Shown here: piece after piece, positions 16,759 through 30,110 of the stretch
How the letters are laid out: every line of letters starts with the position of its first letter
Position numbering within the stretch: the first letter of the stretch is position 1
NCBI GenBank assembly: GCA_016703125.1
Contig: JADJCR010000001.1
Span: 248,001-312,000 of the forward strand
DNA: 64,000 bases
From: Micrococcales bacterium
GTDB taxonomy: Bacteria; Actinomycetota; Actinomycetes; S36-B12; UBA10799
Direction: 5' to 3'
The notes under the pieces: model-generated
Seen by the model: the letters and a program-made list of their open reading frames with translations, nothing else
The model's database searches: none
What the model was told of the DNA's origin: nothing
Program-made: the position numbers and the translations under genes

Positions 16759-17270
16759 GCACGCGGGTCAAGGACGTCATCGGCCTCGTCTTCCGGCTTG
16801 TGCTGGCCGGGGTGCTGGGTTACGCCGGGCTCATCAAGATCTTCGAGGAGGACGGTGCCCGGCTCGCGGTCATGGCGTTCCGGCTCTTCCCGGTCGAATG
16901 GACGTCGTTCCTCGGGTGGGCGCTGCCCGCCGCGGAGATACTTGCCGCAGCACTTCTGCTCGCAGGACTGTTCACGCGGTGGGCGGCACTGTTGGCCGCT
17001 GTGCTCATGACCGCGTTCGTGTTCGGCATCGCCAGCGTCTGGATCCGGGGGTACTCCATCGACTGCGGGTGCTTCGGCGGTGGTGGTGACATCAGCGCCG
17101 AAGGCCGCCACCTGCGCTACACGATCGACATCGTGCGTGACCTCGCGCTGGCGGGCATGGCGGTCTGGCTGGTCGTGCGTCCGCGCACGATGTGGTCATT
17201 GGACCGCGTGCCGGTGAACCAGCCAGCGATCGATGACGTCTATTCTGAAGACTCCGAAAGGCAGGTCTGA
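16755..17270 (+). CDS. MauE/DoxX-type membrane redox protein
   Basis: A 171-residue protein with about four membrane helices. It opens with LGYAGLIKIFEEDG, typical of the DoxX/MauE group, and carries a conserved cysteine pair in SIDCGCFGG (about residue 100) after the third helix. MauE-like proteins help disulfide or redox chemistry outside the cytoplasm. It lies directly before a DsbA-like protein, so the two probably form an exported thiol-redox pair. It overlaps trpA by four bases. Confidence 0.85.
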   Translation: MSTRVKDVIGLVFRLVLAGVLGYAGLIKIFEEDGARLAVMAFRLFPVEWTSFLGWALPAAEILAAALLLAGLFTRWAALLAAVLMTAFVFGIASVWIRGYSIDCGCFGGGGDISAEGRHLRYTIDIVRDLALAGMAVWLVVRPRTMWSLDRVPVNQPAIDDVYSEDSERQV

Positions 17271-17274
17271 CCCT

Positions 17275-18051
17275 ATGGCGCAGAAGAACGAGTCGGCGAA
17301 GAGCACCCGCGAGAAGGCGGCCGAGGCGCGCGCCGCGGCCCAGGCCGCCGAACGCCGCCGCGAACGCATGATCCGCATCGTCGGGGGTCTGGCGGTCCTG
17401 GTCGTCGTGGTGGGCATCATCGGCTTCGGGGTGTGGCAGTCGAACCAGAGCGACACGCCAGCCGCCGACGCGAACTCGGCCCTGCCCACCGGCGTCACAG
17501 CAGAGACCGGTTACGCATTCCAGGCGAACACGGCGCCGGACGCCCCGCAGGTGGAGATCTTCGAGGACTTCCAGTGCCCGGCCTGCGCCAACCTTGAGCA
17601 GACCTACGGGCCGATGATCCAGCAGGAGGCCGCGGACGGCAACATCGCGTTGTCCTACCGGATCATGACCTTCCTGGACAACAACCTCAACAACGACGCC
17701 TCCCTTCGCGCGGCCAACGGCCTCGGCTGCGCCATCACCGGCGGAGTGGGTGAGCCGTTCCACAACCTCGTCTACGCCAACCAGCCTGAGCAGGAGGGTG
17801 ACGGCTGGACCGACGACCAGCTCAAGCAGTTCGGTGCCGACGCCGGGTTGAGCGGGGACGCGAAGACCCAGTTCGACAAGTGCGTCGACGAGGGGACCTA
17901 CAAGGGCTGGGCGCAGTTGTCCAACGACGCGGCGTTCAGCGAGGGGATCAGCGGCACCCCGACGATCTTCGTCAACGGCAAGGAACTGCCGTCCTCCGCC
18001 CTGCAGAGCGAGCAGGCGCTCAAAGAGGCGCTGACCAACCCGCAGCAGTGA
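17275..18051 (+). CDS. Membrane-anchored DsbA-like thioredoxin
   Basis: A 258-residue protein. Residues 1-31 are a charged, helical cytoplasmic tail; 32-54 is a membrane anchor. The extracytoplasmic thioredoxin fold has the active-site pair CPAC at 101-104 and the cis-proline loop GISGTPTIFVNG. It belongs to the DSBA/thioredoxin_4 group that forms or isomerises disulfides in exported proteins. The start at 17275 is supported by GAAAGG upstream; an in-frame ATG at 17233 would add residues inside the previous gene. lgt overlaps the stop (GTGA). Confidence 0.9.
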   Translation: MAQKNESAKSTREKAAEARAAAQAAERRRERMIRIVGGLAVLVVVVGIIGFGVWQSNQSDTPAADANSALPTGVTAETGYAFQANTAPDAPQVEIFEDFQCPACANLEQTYGPMIQQEAADGNIALSYRIMTFLDNNLNNDASLRAANGLGCAITGGVGEPFHNLVYANQPEQEGDGWTDDQLKQFGADAGLSGDAKTQFDKCVDEGTYKGWAQLSNDAAFSEGISGTPTIFVNGKELPSSALQSEQALKEALTNPQQ

Positions 18052-18932
18052 CTCAGGCCTTCATCCCCTCCCCGGCGAACGGGGTCTGGGACCTCGGACC
18101 GATCCCGGTGCGCGCCTACGCGTTGTGCATCCTGATCGGGATCTTCGTGGCGGTGTACATCACCGACAAACGCTGGATCGCGCGCGGCGGCCAGGGTGGA
18201 CAGATCGCCGATGTGGCGCTGTGGGCCGTCCCGGCGGGCATCATCGGTGCCCGGCTGTACCACGTGATGACCGACTGGTCGACGTACTTCGGTGACGGCG
18301 GGCTCGGATTCGTCGCCTCCTTGAAGATATGGCAGGGCGGCCTGGGGATCTGGGGTGCTGTCGCCGGGGGTGCGCTCGGAGCCTGGTACGCCTGCCGGCG
18401 CTACGGCTTGCTACTCCCGCCACTGGGGGATGCGCTGGCTCCTGGCCTGGCTGTGGCGCAGGCGATCGGCCGGTGGGGCAACTGGTTCAACCAGGAGTTG
18501 TTCGGAAGCCCCACCACGCTGCCGTGGGGCCTGGAGATCGACGTGGCCAACCGGCCGGCGGGGTATGAGCAGTACGCCACCTTCCACCCGACGTTCCTCT
18601 ACGAGTCACTGTGGTGCCTGCTCGTCGCGGTCGCCGTGTGGTGGCTCGACCGTCGCTTCCGGATGGGTCACGGGCGCGTGTTCGCGGCGTACGTGGCGCT
18701 GTACACCCTGGGCCGGTTCTTCTGGGAACTGCTGCGCATCGACGACGCGACCCAGATCCTCGGAGTACGAGTGAATGTCTTCACATCCGTCCTGGTGTTC
18801 CTCGGGGCCATCATCTACATCCTCGTGTCGCGGCGACACGCACCGGGCCGGGAGACGACCGTGTACCGACCGGGACGCGAGCCGGTGGCGGTCCGCTCAG
18901 CCGAGCCCGACCTCCGCGGCGAGGTCGAGTAG
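18048..18932 (+). CDS. lgt: Prolipoprotein diacylglyceryl transferase
   Basis: A 294-residue integral membrane enzyme adding diacylglycerol from phosphatidylglycerol to the lipobox cysteine of prolipoproteins. Seven helices are expected and the hydrophobic segments fit. The Lgt signature GRWGNWFNQELFG and the motif HPTFLYESL are present. The GTG start overlaps the thioredoxin stop by four bases. Its 3' end overlaps the convergent hydrolase gene by 36 bases. Confidence 0.95.
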   Translation: MTQAFIPSPANGVWDLGPIPVRAYALCILIGIFVAVYITDKRWIARGGQGGQIADVALWAVPAGIIGARLYHVMTDWSTYFGDGGLGFVASLKIWQGGLGIWGAVAGGALGAWYACRRYGLLLPPLGDALAPGLAVAQAIGRWGNWFNQELFGSPTTLPWGLEIDVANRPAGYEQYATFHPTFLYESLWCLLVAVAVWWLDRRFRMGHGRVFAAYVALYTLGRFFWELLRIDDATQILGVRVNVFTSVLVFLGAIIYILVSRRHAPGRETTVYRPGREPVAVRSAEPDLRGEVE

Positions 18933-19758
18933 CGCCTCGCGTACCCGGTCCGGGTACTCCAGCACCAAGAAGTGGGTCGCGTCCCAGCGCTCGGCGCGGC
19001 CCTGTGGGGTGCGTTCGGCGGCGGCCTCCACCGCTGCGGGATCGGTCACGTAGTCCTGCCCGGCGCTGACATAGACCACGGGGCAGCCGATGCCCGAGAC
19101 GTCCATCTCCCGGTGGCGACGCAGGGCGCCGGCCAGCCGTCCGTACCAGTGGACGTCCATGCCCAGGAAGTCCCGGACGAGTTCGCGCACCTGCGCGATG
19201 TCGGCACTGGCGCCGATCGCCCCGGTTGACTTCAGCCACTCGGCAGTTGTCGGACTCTCGCCGAGGCGGTGGACCAAGGCTCCGATCCGGGAACCAGTGG
19301 CCTGCAAGAGAGCCGTGGCGAATCCCACCAGGGACACCGCCACGTCCCGCGGGATGGACGGCAGGGGCAGCATCGCGTCGAAGGTCCCGCCCGGCACCCC
19401 GGCCAGCGCCAGCACACCGGCCACCCGCTCGTCGGCGGCGGCGAGTTCCAGTGCGATGTTCACCCCGAGCGACCAGCCGACGACGAGGTAGCGATCCCAT
19501 CCGGCGTTCTCTACGACGGCCATCGCGTCGGCGAGTTGATCGGCCATCTCGATGCCGCCCCCGCGGCGCCTCGGACGGTGGGATGCCTCGATGCCACCAG
19601 GTCCGGGCGTCGAAACCGCAGCCCGGGTCGCGCAAAGTGGGCCACGCAGCCGGGCTGGAAGCCAATCCGTTGCAGATGAGCAGCGGGATGCCGTCGGCAT
19701 CGTTGTGCCAGGCCGCGAGCAGCGTGCCATCGTCGCTGCGAACGCGGTACTCGGTCAC
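18897..19758 (-). CDS. Alpha/beta hydrolase (frameshifted)
   Basis: About 286 residues when one frameshift is repaired. The N-terminal frame reads VTEYRVRSDDGTLLAAWH and LLICNGLASSPAAWP. The break lies at a C5 run (19558-19562; G5 in the coding strand) with one extra base. The downstream frame has the nucleophile elbow VVGWSLGVNIALE (serine), the acid in VYVSAGQDYVTDP and the histidine in DATHFLVLEYP, a complete catalytic triad. Substrate unknown; CoA-independent esterase or C-C hydrolase roles are typical for the fold. The GTG start has CACACT 13 bases upstream, implying a leaderless transcript. It converges on lgt with a 36-base overlap. Confidence 0.8.
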
Positions 19759-19765
19759 ATGGTCC

Positions 19766-19771
19766 AGTGTG
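19766..19771 (-). promoter_or_regulatory. -10 box for leaderless hydrolase gene
   Basis: On the minus strand CACACT begins 13 bases before the GTG at 19758. The same CACACTGG arrangement precedes the LysE-type gene at 42443. Confidence 0.4.
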
Positions 19772-19835
19772 CCGGGGGCCGGGTGGTGTTTGGCGACGGG
19801 CACCGGCTCGGCGCGGGGTGCGCGCTGGCGCTACC

Positions 19836-20325
<490 letters not shown>

Positions 20326-20362
20326 CTGCGGGTGAGGTCGCGGGGGACAAGCGCCGGTGGGT

Positions 20363-20368
20363 TATGCT
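20363..20368 (+). promoter_or_regulatory. -10 box upstream of gltB
   Basis: TATGCT lies about 90 bases before the gltB start. The leader that follows contains GC-rich inverted segments (AACCCGCTTCGGGCC and CGCGGGCGCGTCTGAGCGCGCG) that could fold, but no known riboswitch was recognised. Confidence 0.4.
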
Positions 20369-20454
20369 GAACCCGCTTCGGGCCAACGGCGTCCCGCGGG
20401 CGCGTCTGAGCGCGCGTCCCGGACCAGCAAGACCCTTGAGACCCTGGAGTGAGC

Positions 20455-24954
<4,500 letters not shown>

Positions 24955-24962
<8 letters not shown>

Positions 24963-26406
24963 CCCCAGAGGATTCCTGAAAGCTGGACGGCAACTGCCGA
25001 CCCGGCGCCCGGTGGACGTTCGCATCCAGGACTGGCGAGAGGTGTACGAACCGTTCGCGGAGTCGAAACTGCGCACGCAGGCCTCGCGGTGTATGGACTG
25101 CGGCATCCCGTTCTGCCACAACGGCTGCCCATTGGGCAACCTGATTCCGGAGTGGAACGACCTGACCCGCCGCGGCGACTGGCAGGCGTCGATCGAGCGG
25201 TTGCACGCAACGAACAACTTCCCGGAGTTCACCGGACGGTTGTGCCCGGCGCCGTGTGAGAGCGCGTGCGTACTGGGCATCAACCAGGATCCGGTCACCA
25301 TCAAGCAGGTCGAGGTGTCCATCATCGACCGCGCGTGGGAGGCCGGCTGGGTGCAGCCACAACCCCCGGAGCGCCTGTCGGGCAGGACCGTTGCCGTGGT
25401 GGGCTCCGGTCCGGCGGGGCTGGCTGCCGCCCAGCAACTGGCGCGGGCCGGGCACACGGTCGCCGTGTACGAGCGGGCTGACCGCATCGGAGGACTGCTG
25501 CGCTACGGCATCCCCGAGTTCAAGATGGAGAAGCGTCACGTGGACCGCCGCGTCGCCCAGATGGAGGCCGAGGGGGTCAAGTTCCGCACCGGGATCGAGA
25601 TCGGCAAGGACGTCAGCGCCGACGATCTGCGCCGGCGCTACGACGCGGTGCTGTTCGCGGTCGGATCGACGATCGGGCGGGACCTGCCGGTGCCCGGTCG
25701 GGACCTGGCGGGCATCCACCAAGCAATGGAGTACCTGCCGCTGGCCAACCGGGTGCAGGAGGGAGACCTCGACAAGTCGCCCATCCACGCCCGCCGCAAG
25801 CATGTGGTCATCATCGGCGGCGGAGACACGGGTGCCGACTGCCTGGGGACCGCGATCCGGCAGGGCGCAGCCAGCATCACGCAGTTGGAGATCCTGCCCA
25901 CGCCTCCGCAGACCCGTCCGGCCGGCCAGCCCTGGCCCACGTACCCGGCGGTATTCCGGGTGTCGTCGGCTCATGAGGAAGGCGGCGACCGGGTGTTCTC
26001 GGTGTCCACGAGGCGTTTCGTGGGACGCGACGGCCGGGTCACCGGGCTGGAACTTGTCGAGGTGGAGTGGCGCGATGGGCGGCCCGTGGAGATCGAGGGG
26101 TCCGAGCGCGTCATCCCCGCCGACCTGGTGACTCTCGCGATGGGTTTTGTGGGGCCGGAGGCCGACGCCATCAGTTCGCAGATCGGGCTCGACCGCGACG
26201 CCCGCGGCAACTTCGTGCGCGACGACGACTACGCCACCGGGGTCCCGGGGGTGTTCGTCGCCGGTGACGCGGGGCGTGGCCAGTCGCTGATCGTGTGGGC
26301 GATCGCGGAGGGCCGGGCGGCAGCTGCGGCGATCGACGAGCACCTGGTGGGATCGACGAATCTGCCGAAGCCGCTGCCGGCCTCGGCGCGACCGGTGACC
26401 GCCTGA
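24955..26406 (+). CDS. gltD: Glutamate synthase small subunit
   Basis: A 483-residue subunit carrying electrons from NADPH through FAD and 4Fe-4S clusters to GltB. The N-terminal cluster cysteines are Cys46, Cys49, Cys54 and Cys58, followed by LCPAPCESAC. The FAD motif is VVGSGPAGLAAAQQL and the NADPH motif IIGGGDTGADCLG. The C-terminal AGDAGRGQSLIVWAI closes the FAD site. The GTG start lies inside the gltB stop region (8-base overlap) with GGAG upstream, so the two subunits are made together. Confidence 0.96.
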
Positions 26407-26488
26407 CCGACGTGGTGAGTAGTCCGTCACCGGGCCCGCAGATGTTGCTCGGTGAACGGCCTGGTGTGCGGTCCCGCCCTTCACTCAC

Positions 26489-26494
26489 TACCCT
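26489..26494 (+). promoter_or_regulatory. -10 box for leaderless pyk
   Basis: TACCCT begins 12 bases before the GTG at 26501, with no ribosome site between. Confidence 0.5.
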
Positions 26495-26500
26495 CGGAAC

Positions 26501-27959
26501 GTGCGTCGCGCCAAAATCGTGTGCACGCTCGGTCCGGCCACCGACTCCGATGCGATCATCACCGATCTCATCGGCCAGGGCATGTCCGTTGCGCGCCTGA
26601 ACCTCAGCCATGGCTCCCATGCGGAGCACCAGGCCCGGCTGGACATGGTCCGCCGGGCATCCGATGCTGCCGGGGTCGCGGTCGCGGTACTGGCGGACCT
26701 GCAGGGTCCGAAGATCCGGTTGGGCACGTTCGCCGAGGGTGCCGTGGATCTCGTTCAGGGCCAGCGGTTCACCATCACCACCCGCCCGGTCCCCGGCGAC
26801 CGACAGATGTGCTCCACCACCTACCTGGGCCTGCCCGACGACGTCCACGAAGGCGACGAGGTGCTCATCGACGACGGGCACATCACGCTCAAGGTCCTCA
26901 TGTCCACCCCCACCGACGTGGTGTGCGAGGTCATCATCGGCGGGCGGATCAGCAACAACAAGGGGATCAACCTGCCAGGCGTGGTGGTCAGCGTGCCCGC
27001 ACTGTCGGGCAAGGACGTCGACGATCTGCGGTGGGCACTGCGGGCCGGCGTGGACATCGTGGCGCTGTCGTTCGTGCAGCATCCCGAGGACATCGACGAC
27101 GTTCACGCGGTCATGGACGAGGTGGAGGTGCACCGGCCCATCCTGGCCAAGATCGAGAAGCCACAAGCCGTCGACCACCTGGCAGCCATCATCGAGACGT
27201 TCGACGGGATCATGGTGGCCCGCGGTGATCTGGGCGTGGAACTGCCGCTGGAGCAGGTGCCGCTGGTGCAGAAGCGGGCCATCGAACTGTCCCGGGCGGC
27301 GGCCAAACCCGTCATCGTCGCCACGCAGATGCTCGACAGCATGGTCACGTCGAGCCGGCCGTCGCGTGCCGAGGCCTCCGACGTGGCCAACGCGGTGCTC
27401 GACGGCGCCGATGCGTTGATGCTGAGCCAGGAGACCAGCGTCGGTGACCATCCGGCGTTCGTCGTGGCCACGATGGCGCGGATCATCGAAGTACGTCGAG
27501 GATGAGGCCCTCGGCACGGTCTCCCAGTCGCTGGACAACCGCACCGGGTCGACGGCGCGGGCAATCACCCGGGCGGCCTGCGAGGTCGCCGAGGAGGTCA
27601 ACGCGAAGTTCGTCATCTCGTTCACGGAGACCGGTCTCACAGCGCGCCTGGTTGCCCGTCACCGCTCACGCATCCCGGCCCTGTGCTTCACCCCTTCCGC
27701 ATCCGTACGCAACTACCTCGCACTGGTCTGGGGAGTCACCCCGTACCTCGGTAAGAAGGTGACCCACACCGACGAACTCGTCGAGCACGTGGACCTGCGG
27801 ATCTCCCAGATGCATCTGGCGCGCCCCGGCGACAAGGTCATCACGATCGCAGGCGTGCCACCGGGCATCCCGGGCACGACCAACGGCATGCGCGTGCACA
27901 CGGTGGGATCGGGGTCGTCCGGACGCGCCGAACAGGCTGTTTCCGAGGCGGAAGCCTGA
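26501..27959 (+). CDS. pyk: Pyruvate kinase (frameshifted)
   Basis: Catalyses phosphoenolpyruvate plus ADP to pyruvate plus ATP. Motifs in order: RAKIVCTLGPAT, ARLNLSHG, DLQGPKIR, the catalytic lysine in LAKIEKPQAVDHL, MVARGDLGVELP, ATQMLDSM and LDGADALMLSQETSVG. The C-terminal effector domain continues in another frame from about 27490 (YVEDEALGTVSQ). One inserted base or two missing bases near 27487-27492 explains the break; unlike the others here it is not in a long homopolymer. Repaired length is about 485 residues, normal. The GTG start is leaderless. The 3' end shares a hairpin terminator with convergent bldD. Confidence 0.92.
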
Positions 27960-27967
27960 TCCGCCTC
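27945..27967. terminator. Bidirectional hairpin between pyk and bldD
   Basis: GAGGCGGA (27945-27952) pairs perfectly with TCCGCCTC (27960-27967) around a 7-base loop that contains the pyk stop codon. The right arm overlaps the bldD stop codon. One compact structure could serve both convergent genes, which are separated by only 6 bases. Confidence 0.6.
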
Positions 27968-28454
27968 AGTCATCCTTGCCGCGGGCCTCGGACTTCAGGA
28001 CGCCCCACGCCACCAACTGGTCGGCCAGCACGCCGGGCGGCTCGTCGTAGATCACGGCCAAGGTGCGCAGATCATCCTGCCGGATGCTCAGGATCCGCCC
28101 GTTGTAGTCACCGCGCTGCGCCTGGATCGCCGCTGCGTACCGCGCGAGCGGACCCACCTTGTCCGCCGGTACCTGCCCGAGACGTTCGAGGTCGAGGATG
28201 AGCCGTGATGGTGGTTCGGCCGCTGCACCGGGAGAACTGTCCGGAAGCAGTTCGGCGACGGGGACGCCGTAGAACTCGGCCAGTTCGGCCAACTTCTGCA
28301 CGGTGACCGCACGGTCACCGCGCTCGTAGGAACCGACAACGACGGCCTTCCACTTGCCGTCGGACTTCTCCTCGACGCCATGCAGGGACATCCCCTGCTG
28401 CTGGCGGATGGACCGCAGTTTCGCGCCCAGGGCCCGCGCATATTCCGTTGCCAT
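27966..28454 (-). CDS. bldD: BldD-type transcriptional regulator with c-di-GMP-binding signature
   Basis: A 162-residue protein with an N-terminal Xre-type helix-turn-helix (residues about 8-70, including MSLHGVEEKSDGKWKAVVVG). The C-terminal domain carries Arg114-Gly-Asp116 and Arg125-Gln-Asp-Asp128. This is the RxD-x8-RxxD motif by which Streptomyces BldD binds tetrameric cyclic di-GMP to dimerise on DNA. The positions match the Streptomyces numbering as I recall it. In Streptomyces BldD represses developmental genes during vegetative growth. Here it is divergent from the pyr operon. A -10-like TAGCCT lies about 37-42 bases upstream on the minus strand. Confidence 0.93.
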   Translation of the reverse strand: MATEYARALGAKLRSIRQQQGMSLHGVEEKSDGKWKAVVVGSYERGDRAVTVQKLAELAEFYGVPVAELLPDSSPGAAAEPPSRLILDLERLGQVPADKVGPLARYAAAIQAQRGDYNGRILSIRQDDLRTLAVIYDEPPGVLADQLVAWGVLKSEARGKDD

Positions 28455-28563
28455 GGCAGCCCCGCTCCGTTCCCTCAACCCGACGACCCTGAGGCTACGG
28501 AGCGTGACAACCGGGAGGCAACTCGACAGGAACCACATGCAAGGCAGCGGCCGGTGCGGGTGA

Positions 28564-28569
28564 TAGCGT
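28564..28569 (+). promoter_or_regulatory. -10 box of the pyrR operon
   Basis: TAGCGT gives a leader of about 57 bases that contains the PyrR-binding loop. It follows the bldD-pyrR divergent spacer. Confidence 0.4.
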
Positions 28570-28584
28570 CGCAGACGAAGAGCC

Positions 28585-28632
28585 TTTCCTTTAACCACCG
28601 TCCAGCGAGGCGGAGAAGGGGGGTTGGACGCG
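28585..28632 (+). promoter_or_regulatory. PyrR-binding RNA leader of the pyr operon
   Basis: The leader TTTAACCACCGTCC, then AGCGAGGCGG, then AGAAGGGGGG matches the actinobacterial PyrR-binding loop. Its lower stem strand AAGGGGGG is also the pyrR ribosome site. UMP-bound PyrR binding here would hide the ribosome site and repress translation of the operon, the mechanism described for mycobacteria. Recognised by sequence resemblance; not folded by computation. Confidence 0.75.
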
Positions 28633-29178
28633 ATGACGCCTGACCAGGATTTCCTCACCGACTCCGACATCCACCGAGCGGTGATCCGCATCGCTCACGA
28701 GATTCTCGAACGCAACCGTGGCGCGGAGGGTTTGATCCTCTTGGGGATCCCCACCCGCGGTGTCCATCTGGCCCAGCGGATCGCGCAGACCATGTCCGGG
28801 ATCGAGGGCTACGACGTTCCCGCCGGCGCTCTGGACGTGGGCATGTACCGCGACGACCTGCGGCTACGGCCCACGGTGGCACTGCATCCGACCGTGATCC
28901 CGGGCGGCGATGTCACGGGCGAGACGGTGATCCTCGTCGACGATGTGCTGTTCAGCGGGCGCACCGTGCGAGCCGCCATGGATGCCCTCAACGACGTGGG
29001 CCGGCCCCGGGCCGTGCAACTCGCGGTCCTCGTCGACCGCGGCCACCGCGACCTGCCCATCCGCGCGGACTACGTGGGCAAGAACATCCCGACGGCGCGC
29101 GAGGACGACGTGCAGGTGACGTTGACGGAGACCGACGGCGCGGATGCTGTCCGGCTCGTCCGGGCGGGGGTGAAGTGA
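28633..29178 (+). CDS. pyrR: Bifunctional PyrR regulator / uracil phosphoribosyltransferase
   Basis: A 181-residue type I phosphoribosyltransferase fold protein. The PRPP loop VILVDDVLFSGRTVRAA and the N-terminal LLGIPTRGVHLAQRI are diagnostic. It binds the operon leader when UMP is high and can also make UMP from uracil and PRPP. The ATG at 28633 is preferred; a TTG nine bases earlier is in frame but lies closer to the ribosome site. pyrB begins at the stop (TGATG). Confidence 0.93.
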   Translation: MTPDQDFLTDSDIHRAVIRIAHEILERNRGAEGLILLGIPTRGVHLAQRIAQTMSGIEGYDVPAGALDVGMYRDDLRLRPTVALHPTVIPGGDVTGETVILVDDVLFSGRTVRAAMDALNDVGRPRAVQLAVLVDRGHRDLPIRADYVGKNIPTAREDDVQVTLTETDGADAVRLVRAGVK

Positions 29179-30110
29179 TGCGCCACCTGCTGTCCACAGC
29201 AGATCTGAGCCTGGACGAGGGTTTGGCCATCCTCGACACCGCCCGGGAACTGGCGCAAGTGGCGGACCGCCCGGTCAAGAAGCTCCCCACCCTGCGCGGA
29301 CGCACGGTGGTCAATCTCTTCTTCGAGGACTCCACGCGCACGCGGATCTCGTTCGAGGCCGCCGCCAAGCGACTGTCGGCCGACGTCATCAACTTCTCGG
29401 CGAAGGGATCGAGCCTGTCCAAAGGCGAATCGCTGAAGGACACCGCTCTGACGCTGCAGGCGATGGGCGCCGATGCGGTGGTCATCCGACACGGCGCGAG
29501 CGGTGCGGCCCACCGGCTGGCCACGAGTGGCTGGATCCGGGGCGCGGTGATCAACGCCGGTGACGGCACGCACGAGCACCCCACGCAGGCCCTGCTCGAC
29601 GCCTACACGATGCGTGACCACCTGCGCGACAACACCGGCTCCCTCGACGGCCTCAACGTGGTGATCGTCGGCGATGTCCTGCACTCGCGGGTGGCCCGGT
29701 CCAACGTGTGGCTGCTCGACACCCTGGGGGCGAACGTGACGCTCGTTGCGCCACCGACCCTGCTACCGGTCGGGGTCGAGGGCTGGCCGTGCCGGGTGAG
29801 TTACGACCTCGACGCATCGCTGGGTGAGGCCGACGTCGTGATGATGCTGCGGGTCCAGATGGAGCGGATGAACGCCGCGTTCTTCCCCAGTGCGCGCGAG
29901 TACTCACGGCGCTACGGGCTCGACGTACCGCGGATGTCGCTGCTGCCCGATCACGCACTGGTGATGCACCCGGGGCCGATGAACCGCGGGATGGAGATCG
30001 CCGCCGATGTGGCGGACGCCGAGCGGTCGGTGATCCTCGACCAGGTCACCAATGGTGTACACGTCCGGATGGCCGTGCTGTACCTGCTGTTGGGAGGGCA
30101 AGACGCATGA
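29178..30110 (+). CDS. pyrB: Aspartate carbamoyltransferase catalytic chain
   Basis: A 310-residue enzyme joining carbamoyl phosphate and aspartate. The carbamoyl-phosphate site STRT is at residues 52-55 (FFEDSTRTR). HEHPTQALLDAYT and VMHPGPMNRGMEI are typical. There is no regulatory chain PyrI nearby. The ATG shares a base with the pyrR stop; a GTG three bases upstream is a possible alternative. pyrC overlaps its stop by four bases. Confidence 0.96.
   Translation: MRHLLSTADLSLDEGLAILDTARELAQVADRPVKKLPTLRGRTVVNLFFEDSTRTRISFEAAAKRLSADVINFSAKGSSLSKGESLKDTALTLQAMGADAVVIRHGASGAAHRLATSGWIRGAVINAGDGTHEHPTQALLDAYTMRDHLRDNTGSLDGLNVVIVGDVLHSRVARSNVWLLDTLGANVTLVAPPTLLPVGVEGWPCRVSYDLDASLGEADVVMMLRVQMERMNAAFFPSAREYSRRYGLDVPRMSLLPDHALVMHPGPMNRGMEIAADVADAERSVILDQVTNGVHVRMAVLYLLLGGQDA

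Noticed and set aside
26501..27505. Truncated pyruvate kinase as a real short isoform
   Set aside because: The effector domain continues intact in another frame immediately after, so this is a frameshift, not a shortened gene.
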